A stretch of 61,506 nucleotides of DNA. Origin: Christensenellaceae bacterium Phil10. Its GTDB lineage: Bacteria; Bacillota; Clostridia; Christensenellales; CAG-917. Positions 18,411 to 27,084 of the stretch are shown one piece after another. Location of the stretch: the NCBI GenBank assembly GCA_001940895.1, contig MSGY01000011.1, positions 142,942 through 204,447 on the forward strand. The letters are read 5' to 3'. The notes under the pieces are model-generated. The model was not told the DNA's origin. It ran no database searches and saw only the letters and a program-made list of their open reading frames with translations. A program made the translations under genes and the position numbers. Within the stretch, counting starts at the first letter, position 1; each line of letters opens with the position of its first letter.

Positions 18411-18439
18411 AATATAACATATAAAATATGTTTTGGCAA
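18411..18439 (-). promoter_or_regulatory. tig operon promoter containing an inverted repeat
   Basis: Minus strand: -35 TTGCCA (18434-18439), 17-bp spacer, -10 TATATT (18411-18416). The spacer is almost entirely an inverted repeat, AACATAT/ATATGTT separated by AAA (18416-18432). It is neither a CIRCE nor a CtsR box. A TATAAT 5 bp further on could be an alternative -10. Confidence 0.5.
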
Positions 18440-18499
18440 GATATAATCGTATTTTTTAAGTCGGGTTTTGTCAATTTTTGTCATACCGCGCGTTGCCGC

Positions 18500-18528
18500 T
18501 TGAAAAAACCTTAAATCTTTGTTATAAT
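18500..18528 (+). promoter_or_regulatory. rqcH promoter
   Basis: -35 TTGAAA (18500-18505), 17-bp spacer, perfect -10 TATAAT (18523-18528). The start codon begins 11 nt after the -10, leaving a predicted 5' leader of only about 5 nt and no ribosome site. Confidence 0.65.
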
Positions 18529-18539
18529 TTTTCTGAATT

Positions 18540-20246
18540 ATGCCACAGGATTTATTGACGCTTAAAACTCTCGTAAAGGAACTCGATTTTTTTCTTGCGG
18601 GAGGTAAAATTCAGAAAATAAACCAGCCCGAAAAGGACGAGGTTCGTTTCGTCGTGTACAATAACGGCACTTCGTATACGGTCGTAGCTTCCGCAAACCC
18701 CAACGCCGCGCGTCTGCACATCGCAACCGATAAAAAGGAAAACCCCTATTCGGCGCCGGCGTTCTGTATGCTTCTGAGAAAACACCTTATCGGCGCGACT
18801 CTGACACACGCTTCGGTTTACAACGACGACCGCATTGCGCGTTTCGACTTTATCGGAAAAACCGAAATGCAGGACCTTAAAAACTTTACCGTGCTGGCGG
18901 AACTTATGGGACGTTACAGCAACGTTATTCTGCTTGACGAAAATTTCGTAATTCTCGACAGCCTCGTGCACGTGGGTATTTCCGAAAACGGCAGACGAAT
19001 CATAATGCCCGGCGCGAAATACGTCGCACAGCCAAAGGGAAACAAGGCGGAATTATACGATAAAGAAGGCATATACGACCGTCTTTCAAAAAGCAACAAA
19101 CCAACCCTTTTCGACGCTCTTCTCTCGTCGGTGAACGGGCTTTCGAAAGAAAGCGCAAAAGAGATTGTATATCGCGTCGGAAACGCCTCCGACCCGTATT
19201 CCGAAGCGGCGGAAATAATCACGTTTTTTGACGATATTTACGGCAAATCGCAATTTAAACCCTGTGTTTTTAACGATTACGGCGATTTTTTTGTTACTCC
19301 GTATCTATCGCTCGGCAATGAAAACGACTTTGTTTATTTTCCCTCTCTGAACGGCGCCGCAAACGCTTGTTTCGTGCGCGCGGACAAATCTCTTCGCGAT
19401 AAAAACCGCTTTAAAGACGCTCTTTTGCTTACTAAAAGACACCGCGACAAACTCAAAAAAAAGATTGACATAGCAAACGAAAAACTGAAAGAATGCGACG
19501 ATATGGAAGCAGTCAGAATTTCGGGCGAGCTTCTTTCAAACAACGTCTATAAAGTCAGACGCGGCGCAACCGAAATCACCGTCGAAAACTACTACGACGA
19601 TATGCGCCCTCTTACGATAAAACTCAATCCCGCAAAAAGTCCGCAGGAAAACGTAACCGCGTATTTCAACAGATATAACAAACTGAAACGCGCAAAAGAA
19701 GTATCGCTGAAACAGCGCGACGATTATACGAAAGAACTCGACTACGTCGAATCGGTGCTTGAAACCATTCTCCGCGCCGAAGCAAGCGACGCCGACAACA
19801 TCAACGAGGAACTCGTAAGCCTTAATATCATTAAAAAACCGCAGGGAAAGAAACGCGGAAAACAGGACGTAAAATGTCCTCCGAAAACTTTTACGGCAGG
19901 CGGATTTACCGTTTACGTGGGAACCAACAATATACTCAACAACGAAGTAACGTTCAAAATCGGGCGCAGTTACGACGTGTGGCTTCACGTCAAAAATCAT
20001 CACGGTAGTCACGTAATTATTCGGAAAAACAACGAAAACGACGTTATTCCCGACGAAGTTTTGCTAAAAGCTGCCCAAACCGCGGCGTATTTTTCGGAAA
20101 CGCGCGCAAGCGATAACGTCGCCGTCGATTATACTTTGAGAATGAACGTGCGAAGGATTAAAGACGCAGGCGTCGGTATGGTGAATTACAGCGATTACAA
20201 GACCGTGTTCGTTACCCCCGAAAACCATTGCCGGGATAACCTTTGA
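18540..20246 (+). CDS. rqcH: Rqc2 homologue RqcH (NFACT family; formerly FbpA)
   Basis: Ribosome quality-control factor that binds peptidyl-tRNA-stalled 50S subunits and directs C-terminal alanine tailing. The 568 residues follow the family layout: NFACT-N domain (1-200) with the DR pair at Asp97-Arg98, the same position as in B. subtilis RqcH; helical and coiled-coil middle (about 280-430); and C-terminal NFACT-R domain (about 440-560) with DVWLHVKNHHGSHVII. It was long annotated as fibronectin-binding protein A. It is divergent from tig, opposite a protein-folding operon, and appears to be translated from a nearly leaderless mRNA. Confidence 0.95.
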   Translation: MPQDLLTLKTLVKELDFFLAGGKIQKINQPEKDEVRFVVYNNGTSYTVVASANPNAARLHIATDKKENPYSAPAFCMLLRKHLIGATLTHASVYNDDRIARFDFIGKTEMQDLKNFTVLAELMGRYSNVILLDENFVILDSLVHVGISENGRRIIMPGAKYVAQPKGNKAELYDKEGIYDRLSKSNKPTLFDALLSSVNGLSKESAKEIVYRVGNASDPYSEAAEIITFFDDIYGKSQFKPCVFNDYGDFFVTPYLSLGNENDFVYFPSLNGAANACFVRADKSLRDKNRFKDALLLTKRHRDKLKKKIDIANEKLKECDDMEAVRISGELLSNNVYKVRRGATEITVENYYDDMRPLTIKLNPAKSPQENVTAYFNRYNKLKRAKEVSLKQRDDYTKELDYVESVLETILRAEASDADNINEELVSLNIIKKPQGKKRGKQDVKCPPKTFTAGGFTVYVGTNNILNNEVTFKIGRSYDVWLHVKNHHGSHVIIRKNNENDVIPDEVLLKAAQTAAYFSETRASDNVAVDYTLRMNVRRIKDAGVGMVNYSDYKTVFVTPENHCRDNL

Positions 20247-20308
20247 CCGTTTTAGTCCCCCTATTGCCGCCGTACGTTCAATTCAGTCAGGGATTTTCCG
20301 GACGGCAT

Positions 20309-20340
20309 AAAAAAACCCGCTCCGAAGAGCGGGCGTTTTT
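20309..20340. terminator. Bidirectional intrinsic terminator
   Basis: Stem CCCGCTC/GAGCGGG (20316-20322, 20327-20333) with a tetraloop, A-run on the left and GTTTTT on the right, placed between convergent rqcH and the small membrane gene. On the minus strand the loop is UUCG and seven T follow. Confidence 0.85.
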
Positions 20341-20347
20341 ATCGGAT

Positions 20348-20713
20348 TTAATTGCCGCTTACCTGTTTTGCATAGTGCGCGATATCCACTATCATAGGAA
20401 TAAGAACGAACGCATAAGCGACGAACACGCTTATCCAATAGGGGATTTTTACGCCCTTGCCCTTGCCTTTAACGAATCCCATACCCACAATCGTGAATAC
20501 GGTATAAGTAAGAATACCGAAAATGCCTTCGAGAATCACGGGAACGAGGTCATACCATTTTTCGACGTCGCTGCCGCCGTTGGACTGGCCGAGCGCAAAG
20601 TTGACTATCATCGTAACCGCGCCGATAACGAGAACTACAAACGCCATAAGACCGAGCGTCTGTTTACCGCCGGATACTCTCTCCTCTCCGTTTTCGTTGT
20701 CAGATTTAAACAT
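20348..20713 (-). CDS. Small predicted membrane protein of unknown function
   Basis: A 121-residue protein with a charged N-terminus (MFKSDNENGEERVSGGKQ), then three hydrophobic segments (about 20-42, 55-78, 88-112). A glycine/lysine loop KGKGKGVKIP lies between the second and third. No enzyme or transporter motif is visible. A strong ribosome site (AAGGAG, 8 nt spacing) and a shared terminator support a real gene. It follows rluD by 47 nt and may be the last member of the lspA-rluD transcript. Function not assigned. Confidence 0.75.
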   Translation of the reverse strand: MFKSDNENGEERVSGGKQTLGLMAFVVLVIGAVTMIVNFALGQSNGGSDVEKWYDLVPVILEGIFGILTYTVFTIVGMGFVKGKGKGVKIPYWISVFVAYAFVLIPMIVDIAHYAKQVSGN

Positions 20714-20760
20714 TGTTTATATCTCCTTAATATTATTTCTTTAACGCTTCTAATTTAATG

Positions 20761-21672
20761 CTAACTTTTTTTTCTTAATATGTCAAGTACGGCCGTAAAA
20801 TATTCGGGAAGAGGTGCGGTAAAAGTCATCGTTTCCTTCGTAGCCGGGTGAGTCAGCACGAGTTTGTACGCGTGCAACATCTGACCGTTCAGTTTAAACG
20901 CGTTGCTGCCTCCGTAAACGGGGTCGCCGGTTACGGGATGACGCATATAACTTGCGTGAACTCTTATCTGATGAGTGCGACCCGTTTTGAGTTCGAACTC
21001 GCAGAGCGTATAGCGCATAAAGCGTTCGATAACCTTAAAGTGCGTTTCGGCAGACCTTCCGTCAGGAACGACGGCCATTTTTTTTCTGTCCGTGCGGCTT
21101 CGTCCCACAGGTTGATTTATAACGCCGTTATCTTCTTTTACGTTTCCGTCGAGCAACGCTATATAATAGCGTTTCGCCTCTTTTTTCTGAATCTGTCGTT
21201 GCAGTTCGCGATGAGCGTCGTCGTTTTTAGCCACGACGAGAAGTCCCGACGTATCCTTATCGAGCCTGTGCACGATTCCCGGGCGTATCACCCCGTTTAT
21301 CGAACTCAAAGACGAAAGATTATACAACAGAGCGTTGACGAGAGTGCCGTTTTCAGCGCCGCAGGCGGGGTGTACGACCATACCTTGCGGTTTGTTTATT
21401 ACGGCGATGCAGTCGTCCTCGTATATAATGTCTATGGGAATATTTTCGGGTTCTGCGGATAAAACGCGCGCGTCGGGAAGAACAAAAACCGCCTTATCTC
21501 CGCATCTTACGGTTTCGCCCGCTTTTGCGGGTTTTCCGTTAAGCGTCGCGACGCCCTCTTCAATTACGTTTTTTATCCGGCTTCTGGAAACGTCCGTAAG
21601 TTTTTCGGCAATAAATCTGTCGAATCTCGCCCCTGCGCTCTCTTCGGGAACGACGAATTCAAATTTTTTCAT
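20761..21672 (-). CDS. RluA/RluD-family 23S rRNA pseudouridine synthase
   Basis: Converts specific uridines in large-subunit rRNA to pseudouridine. The 303 residues have an S4 RNA-binding domain (about 14-75) and the catalytic block RPGIVHRLDKDTSGLLVVAKN with the active-site aspartate, then the RluA blocks KRYYIALLDG and TGRTHQIRVH. It is likely the RluD-type enzyme (YlyB in Bacillus), which is usually encoded directly after lspA as here. The exact target site cannot be read from sequence. Its first 14 nt overlap the end of lspA. Confidence 0.93.
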   Translation of the reverse strand: MKKFEFVVPEESAGARFDRFIAEKLTDVSRSRIKNVIEEGVATLNGKPAKAGETVRCGDKAVFVLPDARVLSAEPENIPIDIIYEDDCIAVINKPQGMVVHPACGAENGTLVNALLYNLSSLSSINGVIRPGIVHRLDKDTSGLLVVAKNDDAHRELQRQIQKKEAKRYYIALLDGNVKEDNGVINQPVGRSRTDRKKMAVVPDGRSAETHFKVIERFMRYTLCEFELKTGRTHQIRVHASYMRHPVTGDPVYGGSNAFKLNGQMLHAYKLVLTHPATKETMTFTAPLPEYFTAVLDILRKKS

Positions 21673-22288
21673 CGGGTGACACGTCCTTTGTTTTATCCGA
21701 AGAGTCGTCGCCCGTTACGATTTCCTCGTTTTTCAGGGCGTCGTACGGATAGGCGACGGGCGCCGTCTTGTCCGCAAGTTCTTTTTTTTCTTGCTCTTCC
21801 CTCACTTTTTTGGGCATAAAGAACACGGCGTATATAACTACGAGTATTGTGGAAACCGTCAGAAACGAGTCCGCAACGTTAAAAGTCGCGAACGACGGCC
21901 AGAAATCGAACACTATGAAATCGCGTACGTATCCGAAAACGATTCTGTCGTAAAGATTGCCAAGTCCTCCGGCGAGAATAAGCACGAGACAAGTTCTGAA
22001 AAACTTGTTTTCCTTTTTATTGAAAAACAAAAAAATTATCAGCAACACCATGCCTATCGCGGTAATTGCCGTAAGAAGTTCGGTCTTGCCCTTGAACGAG
22101 CCGAAAGTCGCGCCGGTATTTTCGGTGTATGAAAAAGAAATAAAATTCTTAATAAATTCGATATCGCTTTTCGTCTGAACGAATTCGCCGTCGACGTGTT
22201 GTATCCCGAGCGCGTTTACGATACCGTATTTCGAGCCGAGGTCAAGCGCAAGAACGGCAATGATAATCAGAATTTCGTACCAGAACAT
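21659..22288 (-). CDS. lspA: Lipoprotein signal peptidase LspA
   Basis: Aspartyl protease of the membrane that removes signal peptides from prolipoproteins. Four membrane segments are visible (about 4-24, 66-88, 97-115, 140-162). The conserved blocks are ENTGATFG, GGLGNLYDRIVFGYVRDFI and FNVADSFLT, which supply both catalytic aspartates. Length is 209 residues against about 160 usual: a charged cytoplasmic tail of roughly 45 residues follows the last segment. The start overlaps the sepF stop by one base and the end overlaps rluD by 14 nt. Confidence 0.95.
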   Translation of the reverse strand: MFWYEILIIIAVLALDLGSKYGIVNALGIQHVDGEFVQTKSDIEFIKNFISFSYTENTGATFGSFKGKTELLTAITAIGMVLLIIFLFFNKKENKFFRTCLVLILAGGLGNLYDRIVFGYVRDFIVFDFWPSFATFNVADSFLTVSTILVVIYAVFFMPKKVREEQEKKELADKTAPVAYPYDALKNEEIVTGDDSSDKTKDVSPDEKI

Positions 22289-22860
22289 CAGCGTTTATTC
22301 CTTCTTTCCTCGATGGATTTTGCGATGTCTCCGCCTGCGGATATGGAAACACCCGTGGGCGTCAGAAGAAAAATCGTTCCCGACACGCGCTGCATACTTC
22401 CGCCGAGAGCGTAAATGGCTCCGCTTAAAAAATCAAGTATGCGCTGGCCGTCGTCGTCGCCTATTCCGGCAAATTCGACGATAGCGGGTTCGTGCGCGCG
22501 AAGATGGTCGATAAGCGACTGAACGTCGCCGTAGTTTTTAGGCGAATACAAAACAACGTTCCCGATAGGCACGCTCTGCATAACGGGCATACTCTGCTGC
22601 ACGGGCTGCTGCTGAAAAACGCCCTGCTGTTGTTCGTAATACTGAACGGGTTGTCCGATAGGCGGAAGAGTGCGGTTAAGTCTGTCGTCCGAAGTGCGGT
22701 TTGCCCGTGCTCTTCCTTCCCTTTGCAAGCGGTCGTCGAAACCTCCCGTGCGTTCGGGAGAATATCTGCGGTCAAAATTATTGCCGCCTCTGTCGTATCC
22801 GTCGTCGCGACGGTCGAATCCGCCTCCGCCGCGCCTGTTATTTCCGAAAAAATCAGCCAT
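22288..22860 (-). CDS. sepF: Cell division protein SepF
   Basis: FtsZ-binding protein that anchors and aligns the Z-ring in Gram-positive bacteria. The C-terminal 90 residues form the SepF domain (VVLYSPKNYGDVQSLIDHL near 102-120; DFLSGAIYALGG near 143). The N-terminal half is an arginine-, glycine- and glutamine-rich disordered linker with repeated RRGGGG- and QQQ-type patches. The usual amphipathic membrane-binding helix at the very N-terminus is not obvious. It lies 12 nt after ylmE/yggS, the conserved Firmicute order. Confidence 0.93.
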   Translation of the reverse strand: MADFFGNNRRGGGGFDRRDDGYDRGGNNFDRRYSPERTGGFDDRLQREGRARANRTSDDRLNRTLPPIGQPVQYYEQQQGVFQQQPVQQSMPVMQSVPIGNVVLYSPKNYGDVQSLIDHLRAHEPAIVEFAGIGDDDGQRILDFLSGAIYALGGSMQRVSGTIFLLTPTGVSISAGGDIAKSIEERRNKR

Positions 22861-22872
22861 CGTTACCTCTTT

Positions 22873-23559
22873 TCACCTTTCGCCGAATATCGCCCTGCCG
22901 AGACGCACGATATTCGCGCCGTATTTGACGGCTACGCAATAATCGTTGCTCATCCCCGCGGACAAAAACCTGACGTCGGCATTTACGAGTTTTGTCCTTT
23001 TAAGTGTATCATATAACTTGCTTAATTGCAAATAAAATGCGTCAAGGTCGTCCCCGGAAACGTTCGGAAGGACGCTCATAAGACCTTTAAGACGAATATT
23101 TTCGAATTTATCGACTTGTTTTGCAAAATCTATAACGTCCGAAGGTGATACTCCGCCTTTCGTTATTTCGGCGCCCATATTGACTTCAATCAGAAAATCC
23201 TGCACCTTATCGTGTTTTTTCGCCTGTCTGTCGATTTCTTCGGCAAGGCTAATTCTGTCGACGGAATGAATGAGGTCAACCTTGTCGATGATATATTTTA
23301 CCTTGTTGGTCTGAAGTTGTCCTATGAAATGCCATCTGAATTCGGGCGTATATTTCCCGACGAATTCCTGCACGCGGTTTTCGCCGAAAGTTTTTATGCC
23401 CGTATTTCCGGCAACGAAACGCAACCTTTCGGCGGGCATAGTTTTGGACGCGCCGACAATCAGCACGTCCTTTTCGTTTCTGCCGCATTCCGCAAGCGCT
23501 TCGTTAAGGCGCGAAACGGCGTTTTTATAGTTTTCAAGCACTTCGCTTTCGGTTACCAT
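22873..23559 (-). CDS. YggS/YlmE family pyridoxal-phosphate homeostasis protein
   Basis: PLP-binding protein without known enzymatic activity that buffers free PLP. The 228 residues form the alanine-racemase-like barrel with the PLP lysine in GASKTMP (residue 39), GENRVQEF, the HFIGQLQTNK block, SAGMSNDY and RLGRAIFG at the phosphate site. In Gram-positive bacteria it is typically encoded immediately before sepF (as ylmE-ylmF), as here. Length is normal. Confidence 0.94.
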   Translation of the reverse strand: MVTESEVLENYKNAVSRLNEALAECGRNEKDVLIVGASKTMPAERLRFVAGNTGIKTFGENRVQEFVGKYTPEFRWHFIGQLQTNKVKYIIDKVDLIHSVDRISLAEEIDRQAKKHDKVQDFLIEVNMGAEITKGGVSPSDVIDFAKQVDKFENIRLKGLMSVLPNVSGDDLDAFYLQLSKLYDTLKRTKLVNADVRFLSAGMSNDYCVAVKYGANIVRLGRAIFGER

Positions 23560-23592
23560 ATTTTATATGGTATCACCGTATCGAGGGCTTTG

Positions 23593-24282
23593 TCAAGCGT
23601 CGCAGTCGCTTTCGTCGCTGGCGCATTCTTCGCGCCCGTCGAGGTTATGCGACGTTTCGAAAACACGGTTTTCGTCCTCGACGACAATCTTGTTTATCGA
23701 CACCTCGTATGCCGTTTTCTGTACGGTTTCTCCGTCGACGTTTTTCTGATATTCTCTGCTCTGAATTCTGCCCGTCACGGTAATTTTGTCGCCCACTTCG
23801 AGATTTCCGGCAAACCGCGCGTTTCTTCCCCACGCGATACACGGTATGTAATCGGATTTGTTATAAGCTCTGTTTACCGCTATAAGTATATCGCATATTT
23901 CGCGTTTAAACGGCGTCGTCCTGTACACGGTGGGTTTGCAGACGTAACCCGTAAGTTCGATGATGTTAGGATTGCGTTCCTCGTCGAAATCCACGATGTC
24001 TCTTACGAAAACCGTAAGCATAAGTCTGCTTTTCCCCTTCTCGATTTTGTTGTAACTTCTGAATTGTCCTTCAACGGCTATCACGTCGCCGCGTTTCAGT
24101 TCGGTATCGATCATAAGTCTTTCGGACAGCGTTACGGGAATGACGTCTTCCTGCTCGGACATTCTTTTTACCGCAAGCAGAATTTCGTAAAAGCCTTCGC
24201 CCATTACTTCGTGAGTGAACGCAGGCGCGGTCGTTACTCTTCCCATAAGATAAACTTTGTTGTTGATTTGTACTTCCGACAT
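23593..24282 (-). CDS. Single-stranded DNA-binding protein with two OB folds
   Basis: A 229-residue protein with two similar halves, each shaped like an SSB OB fold: residues 6-100 (NNKVYLMGRVTTAPAF ... DVIAVEGQFRSY) and 108-205 (NIIELTGYVCKPTVYRTT ... DKITVTGRIQSREYQ). The second half has the aromatic/tryptophan pattern IPCIAWGRNARFAGNL of SSB; the first is more divergent. An acidic tail (CASDESDCDA) ends the protein but lacks the classical DDDIPF tip. A strong AAGGAGG precedes the ATG. It may be an accessory rather than the replicative SSB. Confidence 0.85.
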   Translation of the reverse strand: MSEVQINNKVYLMGRVTTAPAFTHEVMGEGFYEILLAVKRMSEQEDVIPVTLSERLMIDTELKRGDVIAVEGQFRSYNKIEKGKSRLMLTVFVRDIVDFDEERNPNIIELTGYVCKPTVYRTTPFKREICDILIAVNRAYNKSDYIPCIAWGRNARFAGNLEVGDKITVTGRIQSREYQKNVDGETVQKTAYEVSINKIVVEDENRVFETSHNLDGREECASDESDCDA

Positions 24283-24319
24283 TGTTTTCCTCCTTATCGG
24301 TTATCGGCTGTTGATTATT

Positions 24320-25084
24320 TCAGGCGTTCCTATGCTGTACACCCCGGTTGTCGATTATGTAGTTTTCGGTCATTACGAGTTCGTCGATTGAAACGCATTT
24401 ATATCCGTCCGCTTTGAGTTTCGGCAATATAATAGGCAATGCGTCGAGAACGTGGTCGCTGTTGTTGTGAAAAAGAATTATCGCACCGTTATGCACCCTC
24501 GACAAAACCCGTTTCGCGATTTCTTCGCCCGATAAACCTTTCCAGTCGAGACTGTCCACACTCCACTGCACGCCCACCATGTCGAGTGCCGCGACGTTTT
24601 CGAGAAGTTTGTTGTCGTATTCCCCGAAAGGCGGTCTGAAATATTTGGGCGTTTTTCCCGTAAGTTCCTGTAATCGGACGTTTACGCTTTCGATTTCCTT
24701 TTTAATCTCGTCGTTTTGTAATTTGCTCATATGCAGATGGTTATTGCTGTGATTTCCTATTTCAAGACCTTTCTCTGCAATCAGCTTAGTCTCTTCGGGA
24801 TATTTGTCTATCCAGAATCCTACAAGAAAAAACGTGCCGTCCGCGTCGTATTTTTCAAGTAACTCTATTATCCCTCTCGTTTTATCGGCGCCCCACGCGG
24901 CGTCGAAAGTCAGCGCGACGACTTTTTCTTCGGTCTCGACGGAATACACCGGAACAAGCCTTTTCGCATTGGCAAGATATACGGGCGCTATTCCCCCTAT
25001 CGCGGCGGTCGCTATAAGCAGAGTCGCGGTTATTGCGATTGCCAGCGCTTTGAAAACGTCCTTCTTTTTTACGACTATGAACAT
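24320..25084 (-). CDS. Polysaccharide deacetylase family protein (PdaB-like)
   Basis: NodB-fold metal-dependent N- or O-deacetylase, probably acting on peptidoglycan outside the cell. One N-terminal membrane anchor or uncleaved signal (about residues 10-32 from the chosen start) precedes the catalytic domain: TFDAAWG (metal Asp), HSNNHLHM (HxxxH metal ligands), RPPFGEYD, the WSVDSLDW block and LFHNNS. I chose ATG at 25082-25084 because GAGGTAGC precedes it; an upstream TTG (25114) would add ten residues. The family includes the sporulation protein PdaB, but no sporulation promoter is evident here. Confidence 0.9.
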   Translation of the reverse strand: MFIVVKKKDVFKALAIAITATLLIATAAIGGIAPVYLANAKRLVPVYSVETEEKVVALTFDAAWGADKTRGIIELLEKYDADGTFFLVGFWIDKYPEETKLIAEKGLEIGNHSNNHLHMSKLQNDEIKKEIESVNVRLQELTGKTPKYFRPPFGEYDNKLLENVAALDMVGVQWSVDSLDWKGLSGEEIAKRVLSRVHNGAIILFHNNSDHVLDALPIILPKLKADGYKCVSIDELVMTENYIIDNRGVQHRNA

Positions 25085-25168
25085 CGCTACCTCATAATAG
25101 AATATTTTTGACAATGAAAACGCAAAAGTTTTTGCGAAAATTGTCGAAACAGATATATTTTTGGAGAT

Positions 25169-25195
25169 AAAAAAATACCCTCATTCAAGGGTATT
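25169..25195 (-). terminator. Intrinsic terminator after ygiQ
   Basis: Minus-strand stem ATACCCT/AGGGTAT (25175-25194 region, 7-8 bp) followed by seven T, 24 nt after the ygiQ stop. It ends the purine cluster transcript. Confidence 0.8.
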
Positions 25196-25218
25196 CAAGA
25201 AAAACCGAAATATGACTT

Positions 25219-27084
25219 TCAACGAAGTTTGGGCTGTCGCGGACGATAATCGCGTTTTGTTTTACCCGTCGCCTGTTTTCGTTGTTCTATCAAATCTTCT
25301 TTCTGCGGTTTAATAAGACAGCTTTTATCAAATCCGATAAGGTCTTCTCTGCCTGCTTTTTTCAAAGCCTCTTTCACAATAAAATAGTTTTTCGGATTTC
25401 TCCATTGCATAAGCGCCCGCTGCATTCTCTTTTCCTCGGGGTCTTTCGGCACGTAAACTTCGCGCATCGTATCGGGATTTATCCCAGTATAGTACATACA
25501 GGTGGATTTTGTCGAAGGCGTCGGATAAAAATCCTGCACCTGTTCGGGCATATAGTTCACGGACTTCAGGTATTCGGCAAGTTTTACCGCGTCTTTAAGC
25601 GTGCATCCGGGATGACTTGATATAAGATAAGGCACGAGATACTGTTCCTTTCCTTCTTCGCGCGTAATCCTGTAAAATTCGTCCGAAAACTTTTTATAAA
25701 CCTCGAAAGGCGGCTTGTTCATCGTTTCGAGAACTCCGTTTACGACGTGTTCGGGCGCGATTTTCAGTTGTCCGCTGACGTGATATTTCACCAGTTCTCT
25801 GAAAAAGGTTTTGTCCTTGTCGTATATTACGTAATCGAAACGCACGCCGCTTCTGACAAAAACCTTTCTGACTCCTTCGATATTTCTCAGTTTTCTCAAC
25901 AGGTCCAGATATTCCCTGTGGTCCACCTCGAGTTGTTCGCACGGTTTAAACCCTATGCAGTTCTTATTCATACACGCGCCCGCCGTAAGTTGTTTTTTGC
26001 ACGCGGGATTACGGAAATTTGCGGTAGGGCCGCCCACGTCGTGAATATAACCTTTGAAGTCGGGATTCGTTACAAACGATTTTGCTTCCCCTATTATGCT
26101 TTTTTCACTCCTTTTCTGCACAATACGTCCCATGTGGTAAGTCAGCGCGCAGTAATTGCAGTTTCCGAAACAGCCTCTCGACGACGTGATGCCGAATTTG
26201 ACCTCCTCGATTGCGGGAACTCCCTCTTTATACATGGGATGATAGGTGCGCATATACGGATATTCGTAACTTTTGTCCAACTCTTCGGGCGAAAGCGGGT
26301 ATGCGGGAGGGTTTTGCACAAGGTATTTTTTACCGTGTTTCTGAATAACCGTTTTCCCCGAAAAAGCGTCGCTGTTTTTATACTGAACGTTAAACGCCTT
26401 TACGTACTTCGTCTTATCGGAAGCCACTTCTTCGAAACTCGGGCAAACCGCGTTTTTATAAAAATCCGTTTTCAGATTTTCCGACAGTTTATCGTATTCG
26501 GACAGATATGCCGTGCCTCTTACGTCCTTAATTTTTTCAATAGGCACGCCGCGCCTGACGAGCGCAAGAATTTCGCGCATGGGTCTTTCTCCCATTCCGT
26601 ATATCAGAAGGTCGGCGGGGGCGTCGCAAAGAATACCCGGCAAAACCTTGTCCGCCCAGTAATCGTAATGCGCAAAACGTCTCAGGCTTGCCTCGATACC
26701 CCCGATAATTACAGGAACATCGGGATAAATCGATTTTAATTTGCGCGTATAAACGACGGTCGCGCGGTCGGGACGCATTCCCGTTCTTCCGCCCTCGCTG
26801 TAAACGTCTCTCGTACGCTTTTGTTTTGCCACGGTATAGTTGTTCACCATACTGTCGACGACGCCGGACGAAACGAGAAACGCGACGTTAGGCCGTCCGA
26901 ATTCCTTATAGTCCTCGTCTTTTAACGGTTGAGGCATAATCGCCACGCTGTATCCTTCCGCCTCGACGAGTCTTCCGATAATCGCGTGTCCGAAAGAGGG
27001 GTGATCGACGTACGCCTCGCCCGTTACCACGATAAAGTCGGGCGCTCCTGAAAGTTGTGATTTTTTAACGGGTAAAAACGGCAT
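25219..27084 (-). CDS. YgiQ family radical SAM protein
   Basis: A 621-residue member of the UPF0313/YgiQ family, widely conserved but of unknown reaction. It has an N-terminal cobalamin-binding-like segment (1-180), the radical SAM cluster motif CFGNCNYC (Cys305, 309, 312), and a second cysteine set near 375-395 (CKKQLTAGACMNKNCIGFKPC) that may hold another Fe-S centre. The C-terminal tail is basic. It shares one base with the purL stop (TAATG), so it is co-translated with the purine genes, although no purine role is known. Confidence 0.92.
   Translation of the reverse strand: MPFLPVKKSQLSGAPDFIVVTGEAYVDHPSFGHAIIGRLVEAEGYSVAIMPQPLKDEDYKEFGRPNVAFLVSSGVVDSMVNNYTVAKQKRTRDVYSEGGRTGMRPDRATVVYTRKLKSIYPDVPVIIGGIEASLRRFAHYDYWADKVLPGILCDAPADLLIYGMGERPMREILALVRRGVPIEKIKDVRGTAYLSEYDKLSENLKTDFYKNAVCPSFEEVASDKTKYVKAFNVQYKNSDAFSGKTVIQKHGKKYLVQNPPAYPLSPEELDKSYEYPYMRTYHPMYKEGVPAIEEVKFGITSSRGCFGNCNYCALTYHMGRIVQKRSEKSIIGEAKSFVTNPDFKGYIHDVGGPTANFRNPACKKQLTAGACMNKNCIGFKPCEQLEVDHREYLDLLRKLRNIEGVRKVFVRSGVRFDYVIYDKDKTFFRELVKYHVSGQLKIAPEHVVNGVLETMNKPPFEVYKKFSDEFYRITREEGKEQYLVPYLISSHPGCTLKDAVKLAEYLKSVNYMPEQVQDFYPTPSTKSTCMYYTGINPDTMREVYVPKDPEEKRMQRALMQWRNPKNYFIVKEALKKAGREDLIGFDKSCLIKPQKEDLIEQRKQATGKTKRDYRPRQPKLR

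Noticed and set aside
25085-25130. Sigma-G/sigma-E promoter for the polysaccharide deacetylase
   Set aside because: A TATTCTA element resembles a -10, but no matching -35 is found at the right distance.
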